NCBI GenBank assembly: GCA_003249255.1
Contig: QKJP01000048.1
Coordinates: 62,001-126,000 of the forward strand
Source of the DNA: Bacteroidales bacterium
GTDB taxonomy: Bacteria > Bacteroidota > Bacteroidia > Bacteroidales > Marinilabiliaceae
DNA length: 64,000 bases
Reading direction: 5' to 3'
In this document: positions 37,296 to 48,400 of the stretch, in pieces
How positions within the stretch are numbered: position 1 is the stretch's first letter
Layout: each line of letters opens with the position of its first letter
Program-made: the position numbers and the translations under genes
Notes under the pieces: generated by a model
Database searches by the model: none
The model's input: only the letters and a program-made list of their open reading frames with translations
What the model was told of the DNA's origin: nothing

Positions 37296-38705
37296 ATGAA
37301 AACAAAGTTATTATACCTATTTACATTCACATTGTTTACAAACACTTTTATGTTTTCGAAAAACAATGATAAAACCAAACCCAATATTGTATTTATTTTT
37401 TCAGATGATGCCGGCTATGCCGATTTTGGATTTCAGGGCAGTAAAGAAATGAAAACACCAAATTTAGATCAACTTGCAAGTGAAGGCATGAAATTCAAAC
37501 AGGCGTATGTTACGGCGGCTGTTTGTGGCCCATCACGCGCAGGTTTAATTACTGGCAAATACCAACAGCGCTTTGGCTACGAAGAAAATAACGTCCCGGG
37601 GTACATGAGCAATTGCGCTTTAGAAGGTGATGAAATGGGATTGCCTTTGAACCAAAAAACCATGGGAGACTATATGAAAGACCTGGGGTACAAAACAGCC
37701 TACTTTGGCAAATGGCACCTGGGCAACGCCGATAAGTACCATCCCAACAAAAGAGGTTTTGATTACTTTTATGGATTCCGGGGTGGGGCCAGAAGCTACT
37801 ACGAATACAATGAATCCAATCCTAACTCCTACCATGAAAATTGGCTAGAAAAAAACTTTAAAGAATATGGCGAGTCAAAAAAATATTTCACAGATGTACT
37901 GGCTGACGATGCAATCAGATACATTGAAGAAAATAAAGAAGGCCCATTTTTCGTATTCCTGGCTTTTAATGCAGTTCATGCCCCAATGCACCCGGATCAC
38001 CCGGATTTAAATGAATTCCCCAACCTGGAAGGGAATAGAAAAAAATTAGCAGCCATGAACTTATCCATGGATAGAGCGATTGGAAGATTAACAAATAAAA
38101 TTTCTGAATTAGGTTTAGATGATAATACAATTATTATATACACCAATGATAATGGGGGGCCTTCAGATCAAAATGCCTCCAACAATGCCCCACTAAGTGG
38201 CTCAAAAGCAAACCATCTCGAAGGTGGCATCAGAGTTCCATTCTTGGTAAAATGGCCCGGTGTTACAAAAGAAAAATCTGAATACGACTACCCGGTTAGT
38301 ACCTTAGATTTACTGCCAACCTTTATAAATGCTGGCGGTGGAGATGCAAAAAGTGTAAAAGAATTTGACGGTGTCGATTTACATCCCTATATTTCAGGCC
38401 AAAATATAGAGCAACCTCATAAAGCCTTGTATTGGAAAAAGGAAAATCGGGCAGCCATTCGCCAAGGAGATTGGAAACTGCTTAGATACCCTGACAGACC
38501 TGCTGAATTGTTTAATATCAAGAATGACATTGCTGAATTAAACAACTTAGCTTACCAATACCCCGATAAGGTTCGCGATATGTTTAAAGACTTATTTGAA
38601 TGGGAATTAACGCTCGACCGACCCTTATGGCAATTAAAAAGGATGTATGAGGGTGCAGCCATGGAAAGAATGGATAAATACAGAAAACAGGTTATAAATA
38701 AATAA
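37296..38705 (+). CDS. family S1 sulfatase (formylglycine type)
   Basis: 469 residues from the ATG at 37296, which opens a signal sequence ([20 protein letters not shown]). The formylglycine motif C-x-P-S-R is present as CGPSR (Cys77), with metal Asp37/Asp38 ([11 protein letters not shown]), GKWHLG and YTNDNGG. Members remove sulfate esters from glycans; next to an agarase the substrate is probably a sulfated agar or porphyran fragment, but subfamily and regiospecificity cannot be read by eye. Needs an anaerobic or FGE-type maturase encoded elsewhere. Confidence 0.93.
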   Translation: MKTKLLYLFTFTLFTNTFMFSKNNDKTKPNIVFIFSDDAGYADFGFQGSKEMKTPNLDQLASEGMKFKQAYVTAAVCGPSRAGLITGKYQQRFGYEENNVPGYMSNCALEGDEMGLPLNQKTMGDYMKDLGYKTAYFGKWHLGNADKYHPNKRGFDYFYGFRGGARSYYEYNESNPNSYHENWLEKNFKEYGESKKYFTDVLADDAIRYIEENKEGPFFVFLAFNAVHAPMHPDHPDLNEFPNLEGNRKKLAAMNLSMDRAIGRLTNKISELGLDDNTIIIYTNDNGGPSDQNASNNAPLSGSKANHLEGGIRVPFLVKWPGVTKEKSEYDYPVSTLDLLPTFINAGGGDAKSVKEFDGVDLHPYISGQNIEQPHKALYWKKENRAAIRQGDWKLLRYPDRPAELFNIKNDIAELNNLAYQYPDKVRDMFKDLFEWELTLDRPLWQLKRMYEGAAMERMDKYRKQVINK

Positions 38706-38711
38706 AGATAA

Positions 38712-38845
38712 AAGAAAAGACTGCTCGTGTTTTAATTTGATATACATATTTGTTAGTTAGTTATATAAGTTCCCCAACCCTCCGATTCCCGTCCATAAAC
38801 GTTTGGAACAAGGAATACAGATTTTAATTACGACAGTCTTTTCTT
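38712..38845. repeat. 12-bp inverted repeat spanning 134 bp
   Basis: AAGAAAAGACTG (38712-38723) and CAGTCTTTTCTT (38834-38845) are perfect complements 110 bp apart after the sulfatase stop codon. May be a long-loop terminator or chance. The spacer 38706-39162 otherwise holds only the hairpin at 39095-39125. Confidence 0.4.
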
Positions 38846-39094
38846 ACTTCTTAATAAACTGCGCCATTATCGCTTCCAAAACACCTTGAACCAACATCGA
38901 ATCCCTTCCACATTCCATTTTAATCCGGATCAACACTTCAATCTCACAAAACTTCTTCACACTCTAAATCTCAACACATTACCCCCTTTTCTAGAGAAAA
39001 TAAAGCTTTAATCCCAACACTTTTCCGTACCTTCAAGAACAAATAATTCGTTTTTTTTTGTTATGTTCACCCTCTTTCAATCAACCATTTATGT

Positions 39095-39125
39095 CTATAG
39101 TATAGGTTCAAATCCTATCTTATAG
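39095..39125 (+). other. tRNA T-arm-like hairpin
   Basis: ATAGG-TTCAAAT-CCTAT is a correct 5-bp T stem with a 7-nt T loop, followed by CTTATAG, which also pairs (imperfectly) with CTATAG before it. No D arm or anticodon arm lies upstream, so it is not a complete tRNA. It may be a tRNA-3'-end fragment left by integration, or a leader hairpin of the PorP operon. Confidence 0.35.
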
Positions 39126-39162
39126 CCATTGATATAAAAAACAACAAAACAATTTCTTTCTT

Positions 39163-40080
39163 TTGAAAGCTCGACTAACAATATATCTATCACTCTTTTG
39201 TGGTATGTGTATAGCACAAAGAATTCAAGAAACGTCGGTATTCACACCGTATTATGAAGATATAATTGTTAGAAACACTACCGCAAAATCTTTGGTTGAT
39301 TACCTTGAAAATCCAAAAAACCAAAAAGTAAAAGCCAGCTTTTACCTCAAACAACGAACTGGAATTTTTAAAGAAGTACGTTCTTCAAACCTCAGTGCAC
39401 ACTTTTCATCCCATAATTCAAACACAGGAATAGAGGCTGTATCCGATCGAAAAGGAGACAAAATAACAAGAAGCCGTATTAATGGATATTATGCCAACCA
39501 TTTAAAAATTGACCGCGAAAAATACATTGCCGGTGGCGTATATCTAGGAGTTCTCAATTATTCCATCAAAGGTAGTACAGCGGGGCCGGGAGGTTCAGCC
39601 ATGGCAATTGATGCCGGCTTTGGGCTTAGTTATTACGATTTAAAAACCACCATCAACCTTACCGTCAATCAACTTCCACAACCCAGTCTTTCTCCTTTTG
39701 ATTACGACTCAATGGTTCATGAAAGATATGCTCAGGCTTTAATATTACGAGAATATGGTAACGAAAAAACAAATGCTTATTGGAGCGGCCATTATTATGC
39801 CAGAGTTGACGTTTATTCCAACAATTATCAACAATATTCCATTGGAAATAAGCTCATCTACAGTCAAAGCGTATCATGGGGTATTAGTGCAAACTCTGAT
39901 GGAGGATTTTTTACAAGCCTGGGATATAAATACCATACTAAACAAAATCATACCATCGACTTACACATCGGTTACCACATGCAAACAGCTTTAATTGTTC
40001 CTCGATACCCCGTATCTTCTTTCCAATTAGGAATGATTTTTTCACTTAAAAGTGATAACCCTTTACAAACTCGATTGTAA
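39163..40080 (+). CDS. PorP/SprF family type IX secretion membrane protein
   Basis: 305 residues beginning at a TTG (39163) that gives a good signal peptide (about 1-18, ending CIAQ); no suitable ATG exists. The body is a beta-barrel-like outer-membrane protein of the PorP/SprF type, with SLYYQ-like N-terminal features, GGVYLGVLNYSIKGSTAG, AIDAGFGLSYYDLKT, and a C-terminal FQLGMIFSL strand. PorP/SprF proteins assist T9SS and often pair with one large substrate gene; here that would be the 1172-residue protein three genes downstream. Confidence 0.82.
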   Translation: MKARLTIYLSLFCGMCIAQRIQETSVFTPYYEDIIVRNTTAKSLVDYLENPKNQKVKASFYLKQRTGIFKEVRSSNLSAHFSSHNSNTGIEAVSDRKGDKITRSRINGYYANHLKIDREKYIAGGVYLGVLNYSIKGSTAGPGGSAMAIDAGFGLSYYDLKTTINLTVNQLPQPSLSPFDYDSMVHERYAQALILREYGNEKTNAYWSGHYYARVDVYSNNYQQYSIGNKLIYSQSVSWGISANSDGGFFTSLGYKYHTKQNHTIDLHIGYHMQTALIVPRYPVSSFQLGMIFSLKSDNPLQTRL

Positions 40081-40089
40081 TTTAGAAAA

Positions 40090-40686
40090 ATGAAGTTTGA
40101 AGAAAAAATAATTCAGGCGGTGTTGGAGAGAGATGACCAAAGAGTGATCTCAACACTTTACCAAAAAGCTTACCCGCCTATCGAAAGAACCTTGAAACGT
40201 CAAGGAGCGGATACAGACGACATACAGGATGCCTTTCAGGATGCAATGGTGATATTAGTTCGGAAAATTAGAAATGGGAGCTTTAAAAAAGAAGAAAGCA
40301 TTAACAGTTTCCTCTTTATCATTAGTCGCAACTTGTGGATTAATAAAATAAAAAGAGATAACAAATCTCAATCCATCGAAGGTTACGATGTTGAATCGGA
40401 ATGGGATACCGATATCCAGTTTCAAGCCTCTGTAAACGAAAAAGAACATACGATCAGGAAAGCTTTTGAAATGCTAGGCGATAAATGCGCCAATGTATTT
40501 AAAGCCATTCTGTTTAGTGGGCAGAAATACAAAGAAGTAGCAGAAGAATTTGGCTTTGCCAACGAAGGCGTTGTAAAAATCATTAAAAGCCGCTGCAAAG
40601 AGAAACTTGTTAAGCTACTTCAAAACGAAAGCGAACTAAGAGATTTATTTATTGGCTATGACCAAAGATTTACGAAATACATATAA
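40090..40686 (+). CDS. ECF RNA polymerase sigma factor
   Basis: 198 residues with sigma region 2 (DDIQDAFQDAMVILVRKI, SFLFIISRNLWINKIKR) and region 4 (FEMLGDKCANVFKAILFSG, YKEVAEEFGFANEGVVKIIK). It lies 9 bp after the PorP/SprF gene and overlaps the next gene by 29 bp, the typical arrangement with a cognate anti-sigma factor. Probable targets are this operon and possibly T9SS genes elsewhere. Confidence 0.92.
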   Translation: MKFEEKIIQAVLERDDQRVISTLYQKAYPPIERTLKRQGADTDDIQDAFQDAMVILVRKIRNGSFKKEESINSFLFIISRNLWINKIKRDNKSQSIEGYDVESEWDTDIQFQASVNEKEHTIRKAFEMLGDKCANVFKAILFSGQKYKEVAEEFGFANEGVVKIIKSRCKEKLVKLLQNESELRDLFIGYDQRFTKYI

Positions 40687-41725
40687 GGACTTGTTCAGTT
40701 ACCTTCGAAAGGAACTTCCTTCTGAAAAGGAGAAAGAACTTCTCGACATGGCTGAAAACAACCCCGAAATTGGTGAGGACCTTTATAGTTTTGGCGCCGC
40801 AAAAGTCCTGTTGGAAGAGAATGATTTACTTGACTTTAAACAAGCTGCAAAAGGCTATGTGAAACAACAAAAAGCAAAGAAATTAAAAATTAAAGCTGCT
40901 ACTGCTACTGTTGCTGTGGTTGCAAGCGTATTCACATACCTACACTTCAACAATGAAAGCAAATCAGATGATGCATCCCTTCCTACCCAAATTGAAACGA
41001 ACAAAGATTCTTCGATCAATGATTCAGAGGTAAAGGAAGCGATTGAAAAGCAGTTCCATAACAACCCAGAAAGTCAAAATATAGAAGACATTAAAAGCGA
41101 TTCTGCTAAAGAAAAGGTTTCGATGGAATCTATTAAGAAAGAAAAAATTGAAAAAGAGGCTCAACCATCTACTCCAGGGGAAACGCAATTACAGAATTTA
41201 TTAGAAAAACCTTCAAAACCAGATTCGACCAACAAAGAAACTGTAAAACCTGGAGAAGAAACCACGACTCCTGGCGCTGAAAAGAAAACAACTAAAGATC
41301 CTGAGAAAATAGAAAAACCTCTGGCTCAAGAATCTCCAAAGGATAAAAAGAAAAAAGAAACCGATCGCCATATAATTACTGCAGATGATCAAGAAGAACC
41401 TTTTGAAGAAGAGGTTATTATTGAGGATGAAAGTAAAACGGCAGAAGTTGATCCATGTGATTTGAAAACCGCAGACACTTTTGAGCCCGAAAGAGAGTAT
41501 GATGTTGTTCTGATCGATTACACTGAAGAAGATGGAAATTTAGTGATATTCAGCGAACACATGCAAGAGATTTACCAACAGAATTTCCAGGCCGGAAACG
41601 AAATAAGATGGGAAGGAAAAGACATGCGTGATAATTTTGTACCAACAGGATATTACAAGATTATCATTACGTTTAGAAACGGAAGAAAATGCATAAAAGA
41701 TATTACCATATTAAGAAGATATTAA
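40658..41725 (+). CDS. anti-sigma-like membrane protein with T9SS type-B-like C-terminal domain
   Basis: 355 residues from the ATG at 40658. A cytosolic helical part (about 1-78, LRKELPSEKEKELLDMAENN) precedes one membrane helix (about 82-100, ATATVAVVASVFTYLHF). Then about 160 residues of Lys/Glu/Pro/Thr-rich disorder lead to a folded C-terminus (about 265-355). That end reads like the gliding-motility CHU_C/type-B sorting domain: IRWEGKDMRDNFVPTGYYKI followed by TFRNGRKCIKDITILR. The overlaps with the sigma gene (29 bp) and the next gene (37 bp) support a sigma/anti-sigma pair coupled to a secreted substrate. Anti-sigma function is inferred from context, as no zinc-type ASD is seen. Confidence 0.75.
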   Translation: MTKDLRNTYKDLFSYLRKELPSEKEKELLDMAENNPEIGEDLYSFGAAKVLLEENDLLDFKQAAKGYVKQQKAKKLKIKAATATVAVVASVFTYLHFNNESKSDDASLPTQIETNKDSSINDSEVKEAIEKQFHNNPESQNIEDIKSDSAKEKVSMESIKKEKIEKEAQPSTPGETQLQNLLEKPSKPDSTNKETVKPGEETTTPGAEKKTTKDPEKIEKPLAQESPKDKKKKETDRHIITADDQEEPFEEEVIIEDESKTAEVDPCDLKTADTFEPEREYDVVLIDYTEEDGNLVIFSEHMQEIYQQNFQAGNEIRWEGKDMRDNFVPTGYYKIIITFRNGRKCIKDITILRRY

Positions 41726-44700
41726 ACAACGCTTTAACAACTTACCTATCAGTAATTATGTTACTGACAGTAAGTACTCGTGTTAGTGCGCAAGTAATTG
41801 ATGTAACTGATGCAGCTTTTGCTCAATATTTATATGACAATTATGTGGATGTGTGTCCAACAAACGGTCAAATAGATATCAGCAAAACTATAAACATCAC
41901 TGGTACAATGAATTTCAACAGCCTAAACATAAGTAACATTGATGAAATCATCTATTTTAAAAACATCAGTGGCCTTATTGGTTGGGGAAATACAATTACT
42001 AATTTTCCGGCAATAGCAGACTTTCCAAATCTTAGTTCAATTAATTTATCAGGCAATAAATTCACCAATACCATTGACCTAACTTCCCTTACCTCACTCA
42101 CAACGATAAATTTCAACAGCTGTGGCTTAACCGAATTTCCTAATATTGATGGCCTAACAAATTTAACTAACCTTGACGTTGGATGGAATTTTATAGAATC
42201 CATCCCCGATTTTACCAAATTCCCAAACCTTACGTCAGTAAAACTTGATGGCAATCAATTATTGCTTTCATCCTTTTATTATATATCAACCATACCAAAC
42301 TTTGGTACTATTTTCACCATCTTTCCTCAAGAATTTGACAATCAAAAAAAATGGCACAGCGTTTACATTGGAGACACCATTGTGTTAGATAGCCGGGAAA
42401 CATTGCCCTACGACAAAATATCATTTAGATGGTTAAGAGATAATACGACCATAATAACAGACTCTACAAGAAGAGTTTTAATCGTGCCCAATGACATCAA
42501 AAGCGATGCCGATAATGGCGGAAACGACATTTACGAAGTTGCAGTTAGACCTTTAGGCGTAAGTGAATGGATTGGCAAGGTAATTTACAGTGCCGAAACA
42601 TACATTAAAGTGCATGAATGCCCTACTCTACTTGATGCTACATATACCATTTCTTCAAGTTGTGAAAGTGGAAATATCCTAAATTTCTCAGCATTCATTT
42701 ACAGTGGTACAGTTTTACCTGGTTTTACCTATTCACTAATTGATGAAAACAACCAAGTCATTACTGAGATAGTAATAAACCAAGATTACTCTATTCCCGG
42801 TGGCGCCTACAGAGTCATGTATTCAAATACAACCTGTTCAGGTATTTCAACTTTTACGATTAATCTTCCCGACCACCAAACAGGAATTGGCACTGTTGAC
42901 TTTACCCCTCTCGAAAACTGTAGAGAAACCATATTAACGATTGATAACATTAACTTTAATTCACCGTTTTCAAATCCTGATTTTTCACTTGAAAATGCAA
43001 CCACTTCTACGATAACACCTATCTTAACTAACACAACCTATAACCTTGAGGGTGGTTCTTATAACCTAATCTTAAATGAAGGTAATTATTGTAAAGACAC
43101 ACTAAAAGCTTTTTATGAAGCTCCTGTTTTAGAACCTTTCACCTGCCCTGAAGTGGATAAAATATCTTACTCGGTTAACTTCTCTTGCGAACAGGGATAT
43201 TCGATTAACTTCTCTGAATTAAGTTCTAAAGGCTGTATCATTAATGATTTTAAATACAACTTGATCAATGAACGTGACGAAATAGTTTATCAACTTATCA
43301 CCAACAACAACTACGCGGTTTCCCCAGGTAATTACAGAGTGCAGTTTACTGATGAAATGGAATGTACAACCGTATTCGATTCTCTTATTCAAGTAGCAGA
43401 TTTCCCAAAACACAGCAATTTTGATATTGCTACAGATCAAAACTGTAAAGAATCATTCTTGGCCATTAACTCTGTTACATTCGAACAAACTCTTAATAAT
43501 CCAACCTATACATTGGTACATGAACCTTCACAAGTACATTCAACCATTAATTTAGGAAACAACTATGTGGTTGAAGAAGGAATCTACAATTTAATAATAA
43601 ATGAAGGGTTATATTGCGCAGACACGATTCAGGCTATTTATGATGCTCCTGCTCAAGAAGAATACGTTTGTCCGGAAATAAACAAAATAGCTTATGATGT
43701 AAACTTCAGTTGCGACAACGGTTATACCATCCGCTTCTCTCACTTGAGCTACAAAGGTTGTGTTGTAGTCCCAACTGATTTCCAATATATTTTAAAAGAA
43801 CTTAACGGAGACTACAGCAAGGTTCTTGGTATTGGACTGGATTTTTCAGTAGAACCAGGAGATTACATCATTGAATACACCAATTATATTGACTGCACAA
43901 CGGCTTTCGATTCCATTATTCACATTAATGATTATCCAAGCACTGTTGATTTAGGATTTAATGAGAAAGAAACCTGTACTACATCTACTTTAACGTTTGA
44001 ATCAATCATTTTTAGTCAATCCTTACTCGATCCTACATACACTCTGCAAAATGAAAGAACTGACATCGAAACAGAAGTTGAGTTAGGAATGAATTACGTT
44101 TTAGATTATGGCATCTATAATTTTATCATTGATGGAGGAAAGTATTGTTCAGATACCTTGTACAACATTTACAACTCTCCTTTTAAACCTGAATATACTT
44201 GTCCGGTGATCGATAGCATAGCGTTTGATATAGCGTTTGATTGTAATGATGGCTATTCCATTAACTTTAGTCACCTCAGCACCAGCGGTTGTGAAATGGT
44301 TGATTTTTATTATCAAATTGAAAACACAGTAACCAATGAAACAAAAGTTGTTTTAAAAGACCAAAGCACAATTATTAAACCGGGAAACTACCAAATAAAA
44401 TACACGAATAACGCTGATTGCACAACTGTATATGATACATTAATTGTAATTCCTAATTATTTAGAAATAACAGATGTTGACTTCACGGTTACTGAAACCT
44501 GCAAGCATAATAGGATTAAGATTAACAATATAACTTCTAATTTAACGATTGATGATCCTAATATTTCAATTCGCAACATTTCATCAGGTATTGAAACACC
44601 AATTGACTTAAATGAAGATTTCATGCTACATGACGGATTCTACCAATTAAAAGTCAACAATGGTTTATATTGCCAGGCAAGTTTTAATGACTTATATGAA

Positions 44701-45207
44701 TCGCATGCTATTCCGGAATGTGAATGCATCAATGAAATAGAAATAGAAACAGAATACTCCAGCAACTGTAAAGCAGCTGAATTATCCTACACATTAATTA
44801 ATGCACCAAAAGACTTTAGTTATGAAATAAGTGCCATTGATGTATTTAACAATAAAACTTATTTGCTTTCAGATGATTCCTCAGCAATATTGCCACACGG
44901 CATTTATAACATTAGCATTTCAGATAACTCCTCTTGTTCTAAGATCATAGAGAATGAACTTTCATTGGCGCAACCTAACAATTGTGACATTGTACTTTAC
45001 CATAGCATCCCCAATGCACAAACATCTTACCTTCTAGAAGGAGAAGGTGAAGTGAAGTTAATCAATGAAAGAGGAGTTCTTATTTACACTAAAAACCTTC
45101 CGGCAACGATAAACACCTATGATTTAAAAGGAAACCGCCTGCCTGTAGGTTATTATGTACTGATACTGGAAGATGGAACGACTTTAAATTTATCAATTGT
45201 AGAATAA
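41689..45207 (+). CDS. large secreted leucine-rich-repeat and Cys-repeat protein
   Basis: 1172 residues. Signal sequence (about 1-35, ending RVSAQ), leucine-rich repeats (about 60-205), an Ig-like linker, then four tandem repeats of about 175 residues starting near 310, 486, 661 and 837, plus a half repeat near 1010. Each repeat opens with CP-x-I, contains NFSC-x-GY-INFS and CTT-FDS and ends with GLYC-DT-YDAP, so several Cys are conserved. The last 65 residues (VKLINERGVLIYTKNL, LPVGYYVLILEDG) look like a T9SS sorting domain. Probably a surface adhesin. The ATG overlaps the preceding gene by 37 bp. Confidence 0.8.
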   Translation: MHKRYYHIKKILNNALTTYLSVIMLLTVSTRVSAQVIDVTDAAFAQYLYDNYVDVCPTNGQIDISKTINITGTMNFNSLNISNIDEIIYFKNISGLIGWGNTITNFPAIADFPNLSSINLSGNKFTNTIDLTSLTSLTTINFNSCGLTEFPNIDGLTNLTNLDVGWNFIESIPDFTKFPNLTSVKLDGNQLLLSSFYYISTIPNFGTIFTIFPQEFDNQKKWHSVYIGDTIVLDSRETLPYDKISFRWLRDNTTIITDSTRRVLIVPNDIKSDADNGGNDIYEVAVRPLGVSEWIGKVIYSAETYIKVHECPTLLDATYTISSSCESGNILNFSAFIYSGTVLPGFTYSLIDENNQVITEIVINQDYSIPGGAYRVMYSNTTCSGISTFTINLPDHQTGIGTVDFTPLENCRETILTIDNINFNSPFSNPDFSLENATTSTITPILTNTTYNLEGGSYNLILNEGNYCKDTLKAFYEAPVLEPFTCPEVDKISYSVNFSCEQGYSINFSELSSKGCIINDFKYNLINERDEIVYQLITNNNYAVSPGNYRVQFTDEMECTTVFDSLIQVADFPKHSNFDIATDQNCKESFLAINSVTFEQTLNNPTYTLVHEPSQVHSTINLGNNYVVEEGIYNLIINEGLYCADTIQAIYDAPAQEEYVCPEINKIAYDVNFSCDNGYTIRFSHLSYKGCVVVPTDFQYILKELNGDYSKVLGIGLDFSVEPGDYIIEYTNYIDCTTAFDSIIHINDYPSTVDLGFNEKETCTTSTLTFESIIFSQSLLDPTYTLQNERTDIETEVELGMNYVLDYGIYNFIIDGGKYCSDTLYNIYNSPFKPEYTCPVIDSIAFDIAFDCNDGYSINFSHLSTSGCEMVDFYYQIENTVTNETKVVLKDQSTIIKPGNYQIKYTNNADCTTVYDTLIVIPNYLEITDVDFTVTETCKHNRIKINNITSNLTIDDPNISIRNISSGIETPIDLNEDFMLHDGFYQLKVNNGLYCQASFNDLYESHAIPECECINEIEIETEYSSNCKAAELSYTLINAPKDFSYEISAIDVFNNKTYLLSDDSSAILPHGIYNISISDNSSCSKIIENELSLAQPNNCDIVLYHSIPNAQTSYLLEGEGEVKLINERGVLIYTKNLPATINTYDLKGNRLPVGYYVLILEDGTTLNLSIVE

Positions 45208-45241
45208 GCTTTAGCTACTAAACCTTAACGAACTTCTTCCT

Positions 45242-45273
45242 AAAAAAACTGCCTTGATTGGCAGTTTTTTTTT
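45242..45273 (+). terminator. terminator of the PorP-sigma-adhesin operon
   Basis: AAAACTGCC/GGCAGTTTT stem, 6-nt loop, T9 tract, 35 bp after the stop. Confidence 0.92.
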
Positions 45274-45419
45274 GCATATATCTAATCTCCACCAAAAACA
45301 ACGTTCTAAAAGGTTACATTTTTTCCACAAAAAAGTGTTAACTATTGTTAACTCCCCATGTAATATGCTTAGAAACACAGCTCCTCAACCCCAAGTTGGA
45401 GCATCTAAACAATAAACAC

Positions 45420-48400
45420 ATGAAAAAGATTTCTAATCTAGTTCTATTATGCCTTTTAGCCTTTATAGGGGTTGCAAATACGTTTGCGATTACAGAAGGC
45501 GAAGTAGTCGTGTCGGGCGAACAAAAGCAATGGCACAAAGTAACTCTATCTTGTGGTGGTGTAAACACAAGCGAAACTAATGGCACCAACCCTTTCTTAA
45601 ACTACCGCTTACAGGTGACGTTTACTAAAGAAGCTTATCTTACAACATTCCGGGCTATTTTGCAGCCGATGGCGATGCAGCCAATACGGGTGCTACATCA
45701 GGTAACGTATGGAGAGCTCACTTCTGCCCTCCTGAAACCGGAACTTGGAATTACACTATTTCTTTCCGAAATGGTTCGAATGTAGCCATTAACGATTCTG
45801 AAACTGCAGGTACAGCTGTTTCTCCTTTAGACGGAACAACCGGTACAATTACCATTTCTGCTACCGACAAGACAGGACGCGACATGCGTGCTAAAGGTCG
45901 TTTAGAATATGTAGGTGGACACCATTTACGTTTTAAAGGAACTGGAGAATACTTTATGAAAGTCGGTCCGGATTCTCCTGAAAACCTTTTAGCTTATTAC
46001 GACATTGACAATACCGGCGGTGGCTGGACTGAAATCATGAAAGATTGGGCCCCACACGTACAAGATTGGAAAGATGGCGACCCTACTTGGGGTCCTAATA
46101 AAGGTAAAGGACTTATTGGTGCACTAAACTATCTAGCTGAAGAAAAAATGAACTCGTGTTCTTTCTTAACTATGAATGCGCCTGTTGGTGATGACAAAAA
46201 CGTATTCATGTGGATTGATAGAAACCAACAAACACAATATGACTGTTCAAAATTAGATCAGTGGGAAATTATTTTTGAGCATGCACAAAAAATTGGTTTA
46301 TTCTTACATTTTAAAACACAAGAAACAGAAGGAGAATTAATTCTTGACAACGGTGCACTAGGCACTGAGCGTAAATTATACTACCGTGAGTTAATTGCGC
46401 GCTTTGGACACCACAACGCTTTAGAGTGGAACATATGTGAAGAAGGTGGTGCAAGTTTTTCTAACACAAATCAAACGCAAGCTCAAAGGAAAGAAAGCAT
46501 TGCTTATTTTGCAGACAAAGATCCTTATGGAAGTAACGTAACCTTACACACAGCTCCAAATCTAAATGCTCAAAAACTCATTTACAATGATATGTTAGGT
46601 AACAACTCAAAACTTACGGGCGTATCACTACAAAATGAGTGGAACGAAGTATTTGAGTGTACTAAACACTGGGTTGATGCTTCAACTAATGCAGGTACAA
46701 AATGGGTAGTAGCAAACGATGAGCAAGGTCATGCACAACTAGGTGTCCCACACGATGACTACACAGGTACTCCTAACAAAGAAAGCATCCGTCAGGAAAC
46801 ACTTTGGGGTAACATTATGGCAGGTGGTGCCGGTGTAATGTACTACTTTGGATATGGAAATGAAATCCCTGGTGTGGGTAATGTTGGAATTATTACGACA
46901 ACAGCGATATGCGTTGTGAGGATTTTCGCACACGTGATATCTCATGGGATTACGCGCGTTATGCTGTTGAATTTTTAGATTTATATGTTCCTTTCTGGGA
47001 AATGACTAATGATGACAGTAAAACATCTAATGCAAACAGCCACTGCTTATACAAAACAACGAAGTATATGTTGTATACTTAAAAAGTGGTGGTTCTTCAA
47101 CCATCTCTTTAGGTACTGGAACTTATAACTTAGATTGGTTTAATCCACGTACCGGAGGTGCATTAAACGAAGGAAGCAGAAACATCTCTGGTAGTGTTTC
47201 GATTACAACTCCATCAACTGGTGACTGGGTTGCTTTAATCCGCAATACAGGGTTTACACACTCTGGTCAAGTTGGTAATGGTCACAAACCTGTTGACCCT
47301 GACTTTGTCTCAAACATTAGCCTAGATAAAACAAGTATTGATTTAGAAGTAGGCGGATTCGAACAATTATCAGCGATGGTTTCGCCTAACACAGCATTAG
47401 ATCAGTCCATAACTTGGTCTTCTTCAAATCCTGCAGTAGCAACCGTTAGCTCTACCGGTCTAGTTGCAGCCATTTCTCAAGGTACTACCACCATTAAAGC
47501 AACAAGTAACGATGGTACAAATGTATTTGGTTCTAGTACCATTAAAGTAGCTAAAGCTTGTCAGGATGGTGATGCTTTCGAAGAGAAAAACGGTTATGTA
47601 GTTATCGAAATGGAAGATGCTTTAGAAATGAGTTCTGAGTGGGGCATCCTTACCGGAATCGAATCGCTTGGTGACGGTTATATCGAATACCAAGAACCAG
47701 ACCGCTTTGGTGGTGCTATAGAAAGTGGAACCATATCGTACAAAGTAAAAATTAACAACCCGGGTACTTATCAATTCAAGTGGAGATCTCGTCGTGCCGC
47801 AACAGCAGCATCTGGCGATGCAGCAAATGATACTTGGTTAAAAATTAAGGGTGATGCATTCTATGGTGTGGCCAATGGAACAAATGTAGATTGCACTGAC
47901 CATTATATGAAAGTTTGGATTCAACGTGATGACTGGGGATGGAATTGCTTTGGTGAGCATGGAACCAATGGCTTAGCAATTTACGCAGACTTTAATACTG
48001 CAGGCGAATACATCATTGAAGTATCTGGCCGTTCAAAAGACCACATTATTGACCGTATGGCACTATTCCAGTCGGGAAAAGAAGCTTTAGCGACCGCTGA
48101 TGCAACTGTTGCTGCAACAGCTAGCTGCGATGAGTTAGTTATGAACTGCGAAAAGATTTTAGCATCAGACTTCGATAAAATTTCTGGCATTACAGAATAC
48201 GATGCTGCCAATAAAGCTGCAGTACCAAACTCGCCTGCAGATGCAGTAAACGTAGGATTGGTTGTATTAGGCTGCGGCGGAACTAACGGAATTAACCAGC
48301 CTTGTGCTGCCGAAGAAACATACACAGGTGAAGCCGGTAATTACTTTATTAAAGTTAACGCGATGGGCGAGCCAGATGGTGAGTGTACTTATGAAGTTTA

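Noticed and set aside
39053-39128. Complete tRNA ending at 39128
   Set aside because: T-arm is good but no D arm, anticodon arm or matching 5' acceptor strand is present upstream.
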